Positions 43,474-50,899 of a DNA stretch of 64,000 nucleotides are shown in pieces. The notes under the pieces are model-generated. The model was not told the DNA's origin and searched no databases. It worked only from the letters and a program-made list of their open reading frames with translations. The DNA lies in contig NZ_CP015207.1 in the NCBI RefSeq assembly GCF_002101375.1, forward strand, positions 3,240,001 to 3,304,000, in the 5' to 3' direction. This stretch comes from Sporosarcina ureae. Its GTDB lineage: Bacteria; Bacillota; Bacilli; Bacillales_A; Planococcaceae. A program made the position numbers and the translations under genes. Numbering within the stretch: position 1 is the stretch's first letter; each line of letters begins with the position of its first letter.

Positions 43474-43785
43474 TTGAATGCAATAGTGTTATTAACAGTG
43501 CTTTTTTCTCTGTTAATCTCGACCATAGCTTGCATCTGGATATTTAAACTGAAAAGGAATAAATGGCTAAGTGCTCTAACGGCATTGGTTTTAAATTCTG
43601 TGATTTTACTAATAGCAACTGTTATTTTTTATAACTTAGACGTACAAGTATTTCATAAACAAACAGGTGGTGTTTTTAGCAGTTTAGGAATACTAGTATT
43701 TGCATTTTTTATTCCAGTGCTAACACTTATAAATTTCTATACTCTAGAATTTATGAGATATCAACGCAAAAAGATATCTTACTAA
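43474..43785 (+). CDS. Small membrane protein, three predicted helices
   Basis: The 103-residue hydrophobic protein has helices at about 3-23 (AIVLLTVLFSLLISTIACIW), 32-53 and 70-92. A basic C terminus (RYQRKKISY) follows. I chose TTG 43474, just after GGGAGGGG, over ATG 43459, which overlaps that ribosome-binding site. No family is recognised. It is the third membrane protein of the repeat-separated run, between copies D and E. Confidence 0.6.
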   Translation: MNAIVLLTVLFSLLISTIACIWIFKLKRNKWLSALTALVLNSVILLIATVIFYNLDVQVFHKQTGGVFSSLGILVFAFFIPVLTLINFYTLEFMRYQRKKISY

Positions 43786-43803
43786 TGATTTATTTAGTTT
43801 CGT

Positions 43804-43842
43804 TAACGGGTGCGATTGTGCACATGGTTTATTAGCACCCGC
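43804..43842 (+). repeat. Cassette-type palindromic repeat, copy E
   Basis: TAACGGGTGCGATTGTGC...TTAGCACCCGC (43804-43842). The GGCCAGATT tail is not seen. A separate stem, GTTGATC (43846-43852) / GATCAAC (43896-43902), follows directly. Confidence 0.65.
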
Positions 43843-43927
43843 TTAGTTGATCTTCGTTACAGCTGGCGACTCCGGAACCGTTCGGTTGCAACTCAGATCA
43901 ACGGGGTCAAACCACAATCCTGTCATC

Positions 43928-43970
43928 GGGTGCGTAAACTGAACAACCGTTACGCACCAAACAGGCCAGA
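43928..43970 (+). repeat. Cassette-type palindromic repeat, copy F
   Basis: GGGTGCGTAAACTG / CCGTTACGCACC (43928-43958), then ACAGGCCAGA. The loop differs from other copies but the outer stem GGTGCGTAA/TTACGCACC is strong. Confidence 0.68.
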
Positions 43971-44072
43971 ATGTTGAGTTTGTAACTTTTGCATACGAGG
44001 GGGATATAATTGGATAGAAAATCAAGGTTGATTTTTGAATATATGACAGTTGAATAAAAGCAGGAACTTATA

Positions 44073-44246
44073 GTGCTATTAAAACAAGATAGACAGGAAT
44101 TAAGTGCAGATTATACAAGTAATGGACATACATACTCGAAAATTATTAGGCAAGTTATTCATTACGCATTGGATAAATGGGATTTAGAAATTAATAAATT
44201 AAATAATGTTATTCAAAATAACATAGGTCCAATTATACAAGTGTAA
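44073..44246 (+). CDS. Small 57-residue protein after the last cassette repeat
   Basis: GTG 44073, eight bases after AGCAGGA, encodes a 57-residue hydrophilic protein beginning MLLKQDRQELSADYTSNG and ending NNVIQNNIGPIIQV. A 15-codon ORF with a better ribosome-binding site (GAGGGGG, TTG 44010) precedes it in another frame, so the two may be parts of one frameshifted gene. No family is recognised. Confidence 0.45.
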   Translation: MLLKQDRQELSADYTSNGHTYSKIIRQVIHYALDKWDLEINKLNNVIQNNIGPIIQV

Positions 44247-44362
44247 AAATAATAATACAATCGACCACAATTGAATGCCGATAATTGCAGAGGGCTGCCA
44301 TTCAACCCGACTCAATGATCAAATTATAGCTACTACTTAATCAGATTGAGTCCCCCTGCAAG

Positions 44363-44388
44363 AAAGGTCGTCATGAAGCACGACCTTT
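44363..44388. terminator. Weak hairpin between the cassette run and the RNase HI-like gene
   Basis: AAAGGTCGT (44363-44371) pairs with ACGACCTTT (44380-44388). The T tract is poor on both strands, so termination is uncertain. Confidence 0.4.
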
Positions 44389-44464
44389 GCGAATAAAATA
44401 AAGTAGCAGCAGTACACTCTTTTAATGTCGAATTCTCAAATGACAACAAAACATCGCGCCTAGT

Positions 44465-44866
44465 TTATTCCTTTTGCTTCTTCTGCGTCAATATTGCTTG
44501 CCGCGCAAGTGTATCTGCCGTCTTGTTTGTACTGTCCGCAATCCACTTAATAAAGAAAAAATCAAACGTCGCCGCGAGTCTTAATGCCTCCTTCAAATGA
44601 GGTACATACTGCTCATTCTTGACAAATTCCTTCTCCATCGACTGTACGACCACCGTCGAATCCGAGCGCACCGACACCATGCCTGTTGTCAGCTTAGATG
44701 CCTCCTCAAGACCTCTCACAAGCGCTTGAAACTCCGCATGATGATTATTCGTCGGATCAATCGACTCACTAATCCGGACATCCTGACCTTCTCCTTTAAT
44801 ATACACGCCAATTCCGCTCAGCCCAGGATTACCTGCGCTAGCACCGTCTATGTACACTTCCAACAT
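44465..44866 (-). CDS. RNase HI-like protein
   Basis: The 133-residue protein is an RNase H fold. The acidic residues are in YIDGASAGNPG (Asp7), NNHHAEFQAL (Glu), VRSDSTVVVQ (Asp) and NKTADTLARQA (Asp), a complete DEDD set. It resembles the small YpeP/YpdQ proteins of B. subtilis, some of which are poorly active. It is divergent from the YpeQ-type zinc-finger gene, the same neighbourhood as in Bacillus. Confidence 0.85.
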   Translation of the reverse strand: MLEVYIDGASAGNPGLSGIGVYIKGEGQDVRISESIDPTNNHHAEFQALVRGLEEASKLTTGMVSVRSDSTVVVQSMEKEFVKNEQYVPHLKEALRLAATFDFFFIKWIADSTNKTADTLARQAILTQKKQKE

Positions 44867-44975
44867 GAGATTTTTCTCTCCAATCTGGTAATAAAATGTA
44901 AAAAACGTAGAAACACTTGCAACATCCCGTTAGCCGACTTAAAATAGAAAGAAGAAAGGTGGGAGTTCTTTTCTA

Positions 44976-45173
44976 ATGAATAAAGTAGTTGTCATGAAAG
45001 AAATTAATCAATTGCTCGATATATATTGTGAAGGTTGTTACGTGAAAAAACAACTAACAAACGAACGCGGCAAAACAGGCGCTCACCAATTTTGTATTTC
45101 TGACTGTACTGTAGGAGACCAGTTGCAATTCCTTGGAAGAGAAATCAACAAGATCAGTACTGCATCCAAATAA
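44976..45173 (+). CDS. Small zinc-finger protein (YpeQ-like)
   Basis: The 65-residue protein has two cysteine pairs with a histidine: IYCEGCYVKKQL and HQFCISDCTVG, an arrangement typical of the zf-C2HCIx2C family to which B. subtilis YpeQ belongs. GGTGGGAG lies ten bases before ATG 44976. Function is unknown. A terminator shared with the convergent cold-shock gene follows. Confidence 0.78.
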   Translation: MNKVVVMKEINQLLDIYCEGCYVKKQLTNERGKTGAHQFCISDCTVGDQLQFLGREINKISTASK

Positions 45174-45181
45174 ATAACGAA

Positions 45182-45212
45182 AAAGCATCCCGCAACTGCG
45201 TGGATGCTTTGT
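45182..45212. terminator. Bidirectional terminator between ypeQ-like and cold-shock genes
   Basis: AAAGCATCC (45182-45190) pairs with GGATGCTTT (45202-45210), flanked by A and T runs. Confidence 0.82.
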
Positions 45213-45225
45213 TTATGTTATAAAT

Positions 45226-45462
45226 TCAGCTGTTTACGTCGAGATGAGGTTGCACTTCATCCTCAAGAGTCGATACGTTAGCCGCCTGTGGACCACGATT
45301 TCCTTCAATTACTTCAAAAGAAACTGTTTGACCTTCAGCCAGTGTCTTAAATCCATCTGTAGCAATTCCTGTGAAATGCACAAAAACATCTTCACCATCA
45401 TCTGCTTCGATAAATCCATACCCTTTGTCACTGCTGAACCACTTCACTTTACCTTGGTGCAT
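45226..45462 (-). CDS. cspD: Cold-shock protein (CspD-like, with C-terminal extension)
   Basis: The 78-residue protein has the CSD fold: [19 protein letters not shown] (RNP1) and DVFVHFTGI (RNP2), then [21 protein letters not shown] 15-residue acidic extension ([13 protein letters not shown]) makes it longer than the usual 66 residues. ATG 45462 follows GAGGAGGAATTATT; a longer upstream frame is leader RNA. A consensus promoter lies about 90-115 bases upstream, giving an ~80-base 5' leader, as usual for cold-shock genes. Confidence 0.93.
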   Translation of the reverse strand: MHQGKVKWFSSDKGYGFIEADDGEDVFVHFTGIATDGFKTLAEGQTVSFEVIEGNRGPQAANVSTLEDEVQPHLDVNS

Positions 45463-45549
45463 AATAATTCCTCCTCGGCAATTAGAAATCCATCTCCACA
45501 CGTAACGTACAAGTCTACTACTGACAACTTGCCCAATACGGCTTCTTAC

Positions 45550-45578
45550 ACTATACATGAGTGGGCCGAGCGTGTCAA
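45550..45578 (-). promoter_or_regulatory. Sigma-A promoter of the cold-shock gene
   Basis: On the minus strand TTGACA (45578-45573) and TATAGT (45555-45550) are 17 bases apart, a near-consensus promoter. Confidence 0.8.
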
Positions 45579-45705
45579 TGTTAGAAGGAATATTCTGATT
45601 ACTATTCAAAAATAGCAAGGAATGTATTGGTTTTTATCTGACTATTCCCTATAATGAAGAAGTATTCATTTTTTATACATAAGAATCAGATAAGGAAGTG
45701 TTGGA

Positions 45706-46083
45706 GTGAAAATTGTCATCCCGCTTTTGCAAGTAGGAATTTTATACATACTATTTTTAACAGGTGAGTTTTTACGCGCCAAACTATCCATTCCTTTGCC
45801 GGGGAGCATTATCGGTTTGCTCGTGTTATGGGGACTGTTATCGATCAAAATCATCCCACTTCGCTGGGTGGAAAAAGGGGCATATGTATTTTTATCGACT
45901 TTACCATTGTATTTGATTCCTGCAACGGTTGGAGTGATGGATTATGGTCATGTTTTCGCAGGTAAGGGAAGTCTACTGATCTTGATCACAATCGGTAGTA
46001 CATTGATCACGATGGTCGTCGCCAGTCTGGTTAGCCAATTTATGGCCAAGCGCCATGTGAAAGAGGAGGGGACTCTTTCATGA
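45706..46083 (+). CDS. CidA/LrgA holin-like membrane protein
   Basis: The 125-residue protein has four transmembrane helices with the family motif LPGSIIGLLVLWGLLS and WVEKGAYVFLSTLPLYLIPA. CidA/LrgA proteins act with CidB/LrgB in murein-hydrolase control and, in B. subtilis relatives, pyruvate transport. GTG 45706 follows GGAAGTGTTGGA. It overlaps the cidB-like gene by four bases (ATGA). Confidence 0.88.
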   Translation: MKIVIPLLQVGILYILFLTGEFLRAKLSIPLPGSIIGLLVLWGLLSIKIIPLRWVEKGAYVFLSTLPLYLIPATVGVMDYGHVFAGKGSLLILITIGSTLITMVVASLVSQFMAKRHVKEEGTLS

Positions 46084-46772
46084 ATACAGTCTTACTTGCC
46101 TTCACGATGATATTGTTAACGGTTATTCTTTATTTTGTGATGAACGTCGTCTACGTAAGGTTACGTTCGCCGTTTCTAGTACCTATCCTGACAACGACTA
46201 TCGCAGTCATTGTCTTGTTATCGTTATTCGATGCGTCATATGAAACGTATATGGTAGGTGGTAAATGGATTGACGCGTTGCTTGGCCCTGCGATCGTCTC
46301 TCTTTGTATTCCACTCTATAAGCAACGGGATGTCATCAAAAAGAATGTATTGCCCATCTTTGGTGGAGTCGTTGTCGGAGGTGTTGTCGGGATGTTGACA
46401 GGTGTCCTCGCAGCGAGATGGGTCGGATTTTCAACTGAACTTCTAGCGAGTATTTTACCAAAATCCATTACTTCCCCAATCGCCATGCAAATAGCGGAAG
46501 AACTCGGTGGCATACCTTCGCTAGCGACGGTATTTGTCATTATCGCCGGACTTGCTGGAATCCTAATGGGTCCTTGGATCAATCGCTGGTTCAAGATTGA
46601 TACAGCGATTGGTCAGGGCATTGGCCTTGGAGTGGGTGCGCACGCGATTGGAACTTCTAAAGCGCTTGAATACGGGGAACAAACGGCTTCCATGAGTTCG
46701 GTTGCCATGACTTTATCGGCGATTATCGGCGCACTTGTCGGTCCTATATTTGGTATTTGGTTGTTTCCATAG
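46080..46772 (+). CDS. CidB/LrgB family membrane protein
   Basis: The 230-residue protein has about six to seven helices and LrgB hallmarks: LLGPAIVSLCIPLYKQRDVI, LPKSITSPIAMQIAEELGG, GLAGILMGPWI and GVGAHAIGTSKALEYGEQTA, SMSSVAMTL. It is coupled to the CidA-like gene by a 4-base overlap. No LysR- or LytS/T-type regulator is adjacent. Confidence 0.9.
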   Translation: MNTVLLAFTMILLTVILYFVMNVVYVRLRSPFLVPILTTTIAVIVLLSLFDASYETYMVGGKWIDALLGPAIVSLCIPLYKQRDVIKKNVLPIFGGVVVGGVVGMLTGVLAARWVGFSTELLASILPKSITSPIAMQIAEELGGIPSLATVFVIIAGLAGILMGPWINRWFKIDTAIGQGIGLGVGAHAIGTSKALEYGEQTASMSSVAMTLSAIIGALVGPIFGIWLFP

Positions 46773-46814
46773 AAAAGCGGAATTCCTATTCAATTAGGAA
46801 TCCCGCTTTTTTTA
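46773..46814. terminator. Bidirectional terminator overlapping the niaR 3' end
   Basis: AAAAGCGGAATTCCTA pairs with TAGGAATCCCGCTTTT (one mismatch), flanked by runs of A and T. Its right arm encodes the last residues of niaR (KAGFLIE), so coding and termination signals are superimposed. Confidence 0.82.
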
Positions 46815-47325
46815 ATGCTTCTTCCGCATCGTGTAGTTGTTCTGGTCGTGGAGCAGAAATAGCGTGTAAATGAATCCCGCTTTCGTCCAAATTCAATAGA
46901 TAAGGGGCTTGTGCCTGCTGGATCTGTTCGATAAACGTTTTGACTTCTTGCCGGTTCGATACCATGATCGATGCGCGCACATCGCCGTACACAGGATGTT
47001 CTACCCGTACATCTCTGACAGTTACGCCGTGGTCGACTAAAATATGCAATTCTTCTTCAGTTTGTTCAGGAGCGTGTTTACAGACGATGATTTTTTCAAT
47101 GTCTTTTACACTTTTAGTTGACTGCGTGTATAAGTATCCTTGATTCGTCGCCATGATGGGTTCGTCTTTTGCTTTCAACAAATTAATATCACTAACGATT
47201 ACTTGTCTACTGACTTTTGTTAAATCACCTAATTCTGCGCCGGTAACGGGATGATTTGCTTCTTTTAACGTTTGGAGAATCAAATTTCGACGCTGCTCTC
47301 CTGCCACTTTTGCTTTTTGTCGCAA
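46786..47325 (-). CDS. niaR: NiaR (YrxA): nicotinate-responsive repressor of NAD synthesis
   Basis: The 179-residue protein has an N-terminal helix-turn-helix (GAELGDLTKVSRQVIVSDIN) and the 3H ligand domain with conserved histidines (CKHAPEQTEEELHILVDHGV, VEHPVYGD, LHAISAPRPEQLHDAEEAL). NiaR represses nad genes when nicotinate is plentiful. I placed the start at TTG 47325, six bases after AGGTG, because the first residues then align with known NiaR; the GTG at 47334 lies within that signal. It follows nifS by 16 bases. Confidence 0.9.
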   Translation of the reverse strand: MRQKAKVAGEQRRNLILQTLKEANHPVTGAELGDLTKVSRQVIVSDINLLKAKDEPIMATNQGYLYTQSTKSVKDIEKIIVCKHAPEQTEEELHILVDHGVTVRDVRVEHPVYGDVRASIMVSNRQEVKTFIEQIQQAQAPYLLNLDESGIHLHAISAPRPEQLHDAEEALKKAGFLIE

Positions 47326-47341
47326 AAATCTCACCTGCCAT

Positions 47342-48493
47342 CTATAAAATATCTATCGGGATTTGTACAGTAGGTGTTAATACTGCAACTTCAAGCAACG
47401 CTTTTGCCAGTTGGGTGACGTTTTCACTAGTTGATGTCTCACCAAATGAAATCCGAATGAATCCTTTCGCCAAATGGGCGGGGATATTCATCGCAGTCAT
47501 TGTCATTGATGACTGTTGTTGACCGACCTGACAAGCACTACCTGTCGATATCGCAAATCCTCTTCTATTTAATTCTAACATAATGAGCTGTCCTTCTGAG
47601 TGTTTGGCGCATAGACCGATAATTTGCGGAAGTTGATCAGATGTCTGGAGACCGCCATAGAAAGTGAATACATCTTGCTGGGTAGAGAGTATATCAATAA
47701 AGAGAGAGCGTAATGTAGCGTACTTGACTTCATTACTATTTGCCAGCTCAGCTGCCGTAACGAATGCAGCAATTCCCGGTACATTCATCGTTCCACCTCT
47801 AAATCCTTTCTCTTGTGTAGCTCCTGGAAATAGCGGAACTGCACGAATATGTGGATCGATATAGACTGCACCAACCCCTTTTGGACCATGCACTTTATGG
47901 CTTGATATAGACAGGCTGTCTACATATGGAGAGATGGCGCGCACAGATAATTTACCAAAAGATTGTACACAGTCACTATGCAAATAAATCCCTTTAGGTT
48001 TTACTAGTTCAGATATAGATCGGATCGGTTGAATGGTACCGATTTCTGGATTGCAGTGTTGCACGGATACGACAGTCGTTTGTTCTGTAATGGCATTTTC
48101 GAGAGCTAGTAAATCGATGAAGCCTTTCGTTGTAAAAGGAATGAACGTAACAAAGAACCCTTGTCTTTCCAGGTACGCTGCAGCTGAATGGAGAGAAGGA
48201 TGTTCTGCAGCGGAAAGAATAATATGCTGTCCTTTTTTCTTTGCCGACTCAGCTAAAGATAATAGTGCGAGAATGTTACTTTCCGTACCACCCGAAGTGA
48301 AGTATATCCCTTCAGGACGTACCCCTAAAAGTGCAGAAAGGTTTTGTCTACTATGGGACAAGATGTTTTGCGCAGCCCCTCCTGCGTCGTGGAGGCTCGT
48401 TGTGTTACCAAACTGTTGTTGAGAGACCGACACATAGACCGAGGCGGCTTCCTCACGGAGTGGCGTCGTGGCGGCGTAATCAAAGTAATGCAA
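47342..48493 (-). CDS. nifS: NifS-type cysteine desulfurase of the NAD locus
   Basis: The 383-residue PLP enzyme takes sulfur from cysteine. It shows YFDYAATTPLR, TSGGTESNILAL, SVQHCNPEIGTIQPI and the Schiff-base lysine in SISSHKVHGPKGVGAVY. The active cysteine is in STGSACQVGQQ. In Bacilli this copy supplies the Fe-S cluster of quinolinate synthase NadA. TTG 48493 is six bases after AGGAGGTC; a TTG further upstream (48511) precedes that signal. It forms an operon with niaR, divergent from nadC-nadA. Confidence 0.92.
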   Translation of the reverse strand: MHYFDYAATTPLREEAASVYVSVSQQQFGNTTSLHDAGGAAQNILSHSRQNLSALLGVRPEGIYFTSGGTESNILALLSLAESAKKKGQHIILSAAEHPSLHSAAAYLERQGFFVTFIPFTTKGFIDLLALENAITEQTTVVSVQHCNPEIGTIQPIRSISELVKPKGIYLHSDCVQSFGKLSVRAISPYVDSLSISSHKVHGPKGVGAVYIDPHIRAVPLFPGATQEKGFRGGTMNVPGIAAFVTAAELANSNEVKYATLRSLFIDILSTQQDVFTFYGGLQTSDQLPQIIGLCAKHSEGQLIMLELNRRGFAISTGSACQVGQQQSSMTMTAMNIPAHLAKGFIRISFGETSTSENVTQLAKALLEVAVLTPTVQIPIDIL

Positions 48494-48536
48494 TTGAATG
48501 ACCTCCTGCAATAAATAGTATATTCATCTTGTCATA

Positions 48537-48570
48537 TAACTGTTTATATGTAAAGATAGATGTAAAGACA
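48537..48570. promoter_or_regulatory. Probable NiaR operator between nifS and nadC
   Basis: In the 109-bp divergent region the sequence contains two direct copies of ATGTAAAGA (48548-48556, 48560-48568) separated by three bases, within AT-rich DNA (TATAACTGTTTATATG). Regulator-gene proximity and the shared divergent promoters make this the best site for NiaR. I cannot confirm the exact motif. Confidence 0.45.
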
Positions 48571-48602
48571 CTAAGTAAAAAAGAAGGGTCGTAGGACTGC
48601 AC

Positions 48603-49451
48603 ATGAATAGAATCAAATTGGTCTCAATGCTTGAACAGTTTTTCATAGAAGACGTGGGAGATGGAGATCTATCGGCTAATACATTATTTCCTGCTGATGC
48701 GATAGGTGAAATGCAAATCATCTCTAAAACTTCAGGAGTATTTTGTGGAGTAGATGTCATCACGACAGGTTTTCAAGTGATGAATCCATCTATAGAAGTC
48801 GAATGTCTAGTAGAAGATGGTGAAAGAATAACAGATAAGCAAGTACTCGCGATTGTTAAAGGTTGTGTTAGGGATCTATTAACTGCGGAACGAGTAGTAC
48901 TGAATTGTATTCAGCGGATGAGTGCGATTGCAACGAAAACTGCTGATCTAACTGCATTATTGTCTGGAACGAAGACGAGAGTTTGTGACACACGCAAAAC
49001 AGCTCCTGGGCTCCGCATGCTAGATAAATATGCAGTCCGTACAGGCGGTGGATTTAATCATCGCAATGGCTTGTATGACGCAGTGATGCTAAAAGATAAT
49101 CACTTGGCTTACGCGGGTTCTATTACGAATGCCGTGCAACTACTGAGAACACGTTTAGGTCACACAGTGAAAATAGAAGTAGAAATCGAATCTCTAACGC
49201 AACTACAAGAAGCTATCGAAGCAAACGTGGATATTATTATGTTTGATAACCGGTCGCCACAAGAAATTACTGACTGGTTGCCATTAGTACCTGCTCATAT
49301 CATGACAGAAGCTTCGGGCATGATTACAGAAGACACCATCGCTTCTTATGGCAAGACAGGAATTGATTACATATCGGTCGGCGCACTGACACATTCCGTA
49401 ATGGCAGCTGACATTAGTGCTACTATACAACTCACTACGCAGGAGGACTGA
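48603..49451 (+). CDS. nadC: Nicotinate-nucleotide pyrophosphorylase (quinolinate phosphoribosyltransferase)
   Basis: The 282-residue enzyme makes nicotinate mononucleotide from quinolinate and PRPP. It shows [72 protein letters not shown] and [16 protein letters not shown], all standard QAPRTase motifs. Its ribosome-binding site is weak (AAGGGTCGTAGG). nadB, which normally precedes it in Bacilli, is absent. nadA follows five bases later. Confidence 0.94.
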   Translation: MNRIKLVSMLEQFFIEDVGDGDLSANTLFPADAIGEMQIISKTSGVFCGVDVITTGFQVMNPSIEVECLVEDGERITDKQVLAIVKGCVRDLLTAERVVLNCIQRMSAIATKTADLTALLSGTKTRVCDTRKTAPGLRMLDKYAVRTGGGFNHRNGLYDAVMLKDNHLAYAGSITNAVQLLRTRLGHTVKIEVEIESLTQLQEAIEANVDIIMFDNRSPQEITDWLPLVPAHIMTEASGMITEDTIASYGKTGIDYISVGALTHSVMAADISATIQLTTQED

Positions 49452-49456
49452 AGAAC

Positions 49457-50566
49457 ATGTCGATGATGGAACTTGTAAGAGAACAGGCAAACGCTATGTT
49501 GCCAGAACAGTATAAACAGTTTACGGTTAGTGAAATGGAAGAAAAGATTCGGACCATTAAACAAACATTAGGCAACAAATTATTTATACCTGGCCATCAC
49601 TACCAAAAAAATGAAGTGATTCAATTTGCAGATGCTACGGGAGATTCTTTGCAATTAGCGCAAATCTGCGCAGCAAACGAAGAAGCCGAACATATTGTGT
49701 TTTGTGGCGTGCACTTCATGGCGGAAACGGCGGATATCCTAACAACGGAAAATCAAAAAGTCTATTTGCCTGATATGCGTGCTGGTTGTTCGATGGCTGA
49801 TATGGCGGATATCTACCAGACGGAACGAGCGTGGATTGACTTGCAAGCACGTTTTGGAGATACGATTCTTCCATTGACGTACGTCAACTCAACGGCAGCA
49901 ATCAAAGCATTTGTCGGGCGTAATGGTGGTGCAACAGTGACATCGTCAAATGCCAAAGAAATCGTTCAATGGGCTTTCACTCAGAAAAAACGTATTTTAT
50001 TCTTACCTGATCAGCATTTAGGGCGCAACACAGCGTATGGACTTGGAGTGCCTCTCGATCATATGGCTGTATGGAATCCTATTACAGATACTCTCGAATA
50101 CGCTGGACAAAACGAAGAGTGTCAAGTGATATTGTGGAAAGGACATTGCTCGGTCCACGAAAACTTCACGGTAGAAAATATTCGACAGTTACGTGAAAAT
50201 GATCCTGATCGTCGTATTATTGTTCACCCGGAATGTTCTCACGAAGTCGTGATGAAATCTGATGATAATGGTTCAACGAAGTATATTATTGATCAAATTG
50301 AATCCGCCGCTCCTGGAACGAAATGGGCGATCGGAACAGAAATGAATTTAGTCAACCGTCTGATGGAAAATCATCCGGATCAAGATATCATTTCATTAAA
50401 CCCTTTAATGTGTCCTTGTTTGACAATGAACCGTATTGATTTACCTCATTTACTTTGGAGTCTTGAAAGTATCATAGAAGGCGCGGAGCAAAATATTATC
50501 CAAGTGGATGAAGCTACTTCCGCTGATGCGATGGATGCGCTAAACCGTATGTTGCAACGAAACTAA
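49457..50566 (+). CDS. nadA: Quinolinate synthase A (4Fe-4S enzyme)
   Basis: The 369-residue protein condenses iminoaspartate with dihydroxyacetone phosphate. Conserved parts include [46 protein letters not shown] (first cluster cysteine), [20 protein letters not shown] and [13 protein letters not shown]. The cluster ligands are among these cysteines. The substrate iminoaspartate must come from an L-aspartate oxidase or dehydrogenase encoded elsewhere, as nadB is not here. The adjacent nifS would assemble its cluster. Confidence 0.95.
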   Translation: MSMMELVREQANAMLPEQYKQFTVSEMEEKIRTIKQTLGNKLFIPGHHYQKNEVIQFADATGDSLQLAQICAANEEAEHIVFCGVHFMAETADILTTENQKVYLPDMRAGCSMADMADIYQTERAWIDLQARFGDTILPLTYVNSTAAIKAFVGRNGGATVTSSNAKEIVQWAFTQKKRILFLPDQHLGRNTAYGLGVPLDHMAVWNPITDTLEYAGQNEECQVILWKGHCSVHENFTVENIRQLRENDPDRRIIVHPECSHEVVMKSDDNGSTKYIIDQIESAAPGTKWAIGTEMNLVNRLMENHPDQDIISLNPLMCPCLTMNRIDLPHLLWSLESIIEGAEQNIIQVDEATSADAMDALNRMLQRN

Positions 50567-50577
50567 CGTAGCTGCGC

Positions 50578-50605
50578 TTGACAATTACTCTGAATATTGT
50601 ATGAT
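50578..50605 (+). promoter_or_regulatory. Promoter of the proBA T-box transcript
   Basis: Consensus TTGACA (50578-50583) and TATGAT (50600-50605) are 16 bases apart, immediately downstream of nadA. No terminator separates it from nadA. Confidence 0.75.
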
Positions 50606-50613
50606 TGGGAAAA

Positions 50614-50857
50614 TGATATTGAATGTTGAAGAAGGATCAGTAGATAAATAGCATGTGTTAGAGAGCGGAATCCATCGGCTGGAAGTTTCCGTCGCAATGC
50701 CTTGTCGAACCTGCCTTTTGAGTCCTGTGAAAACACAGGCGCGCACCTTGGCGTTAGAAGGAAAGCGGGATTCATATAAATGGATCCAATGATGGTGGCA
50801 CCGCGGAAGTTATGTCCTTTCGTCCTGATTATATCGGGACGATTGGGCTTTTTTATT
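50614..50857 (+). promoter_or_regulatory. T-box riboswitch controlling proBA (proline-type specifier)
   Basis: The leader contains AGTA (50638-50641 region) in the specifier loop, an AGAGAG-type Stem I loop near 50660 and the T-box sequence TGGTGGCACCGCGG (50793-50806). It ends in a terminator (CGTCC / GGGACG, then TTTTTT, about 50820-50857). CGAACCTG near 50706-50713 gives a CCU proline specifier (50710-50712), which fits proB downstream. The exact register is one base uncertain. Uncharged tRNA-Pro should allow read-through. Confidence 0.85.
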
Positions 50858-50899
50858 TCCTAAAAGCAGATGATATGGAGAAATGGAAGGCGAATGTAT

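Noticed and set aside
41757-43970. CRISPR array as explanation for the repeats
   Set aside because: Units are 200-600 bp apart, contain genes and are imperfect palindromes. No short regular spacers and no cas genes occur.
44597-44947. A 116-codon plus-strand frame across the RNase HI-like gene
   Set aside because: It is antisense to a complete DEDD RNase H fold, and its product shows no domain.
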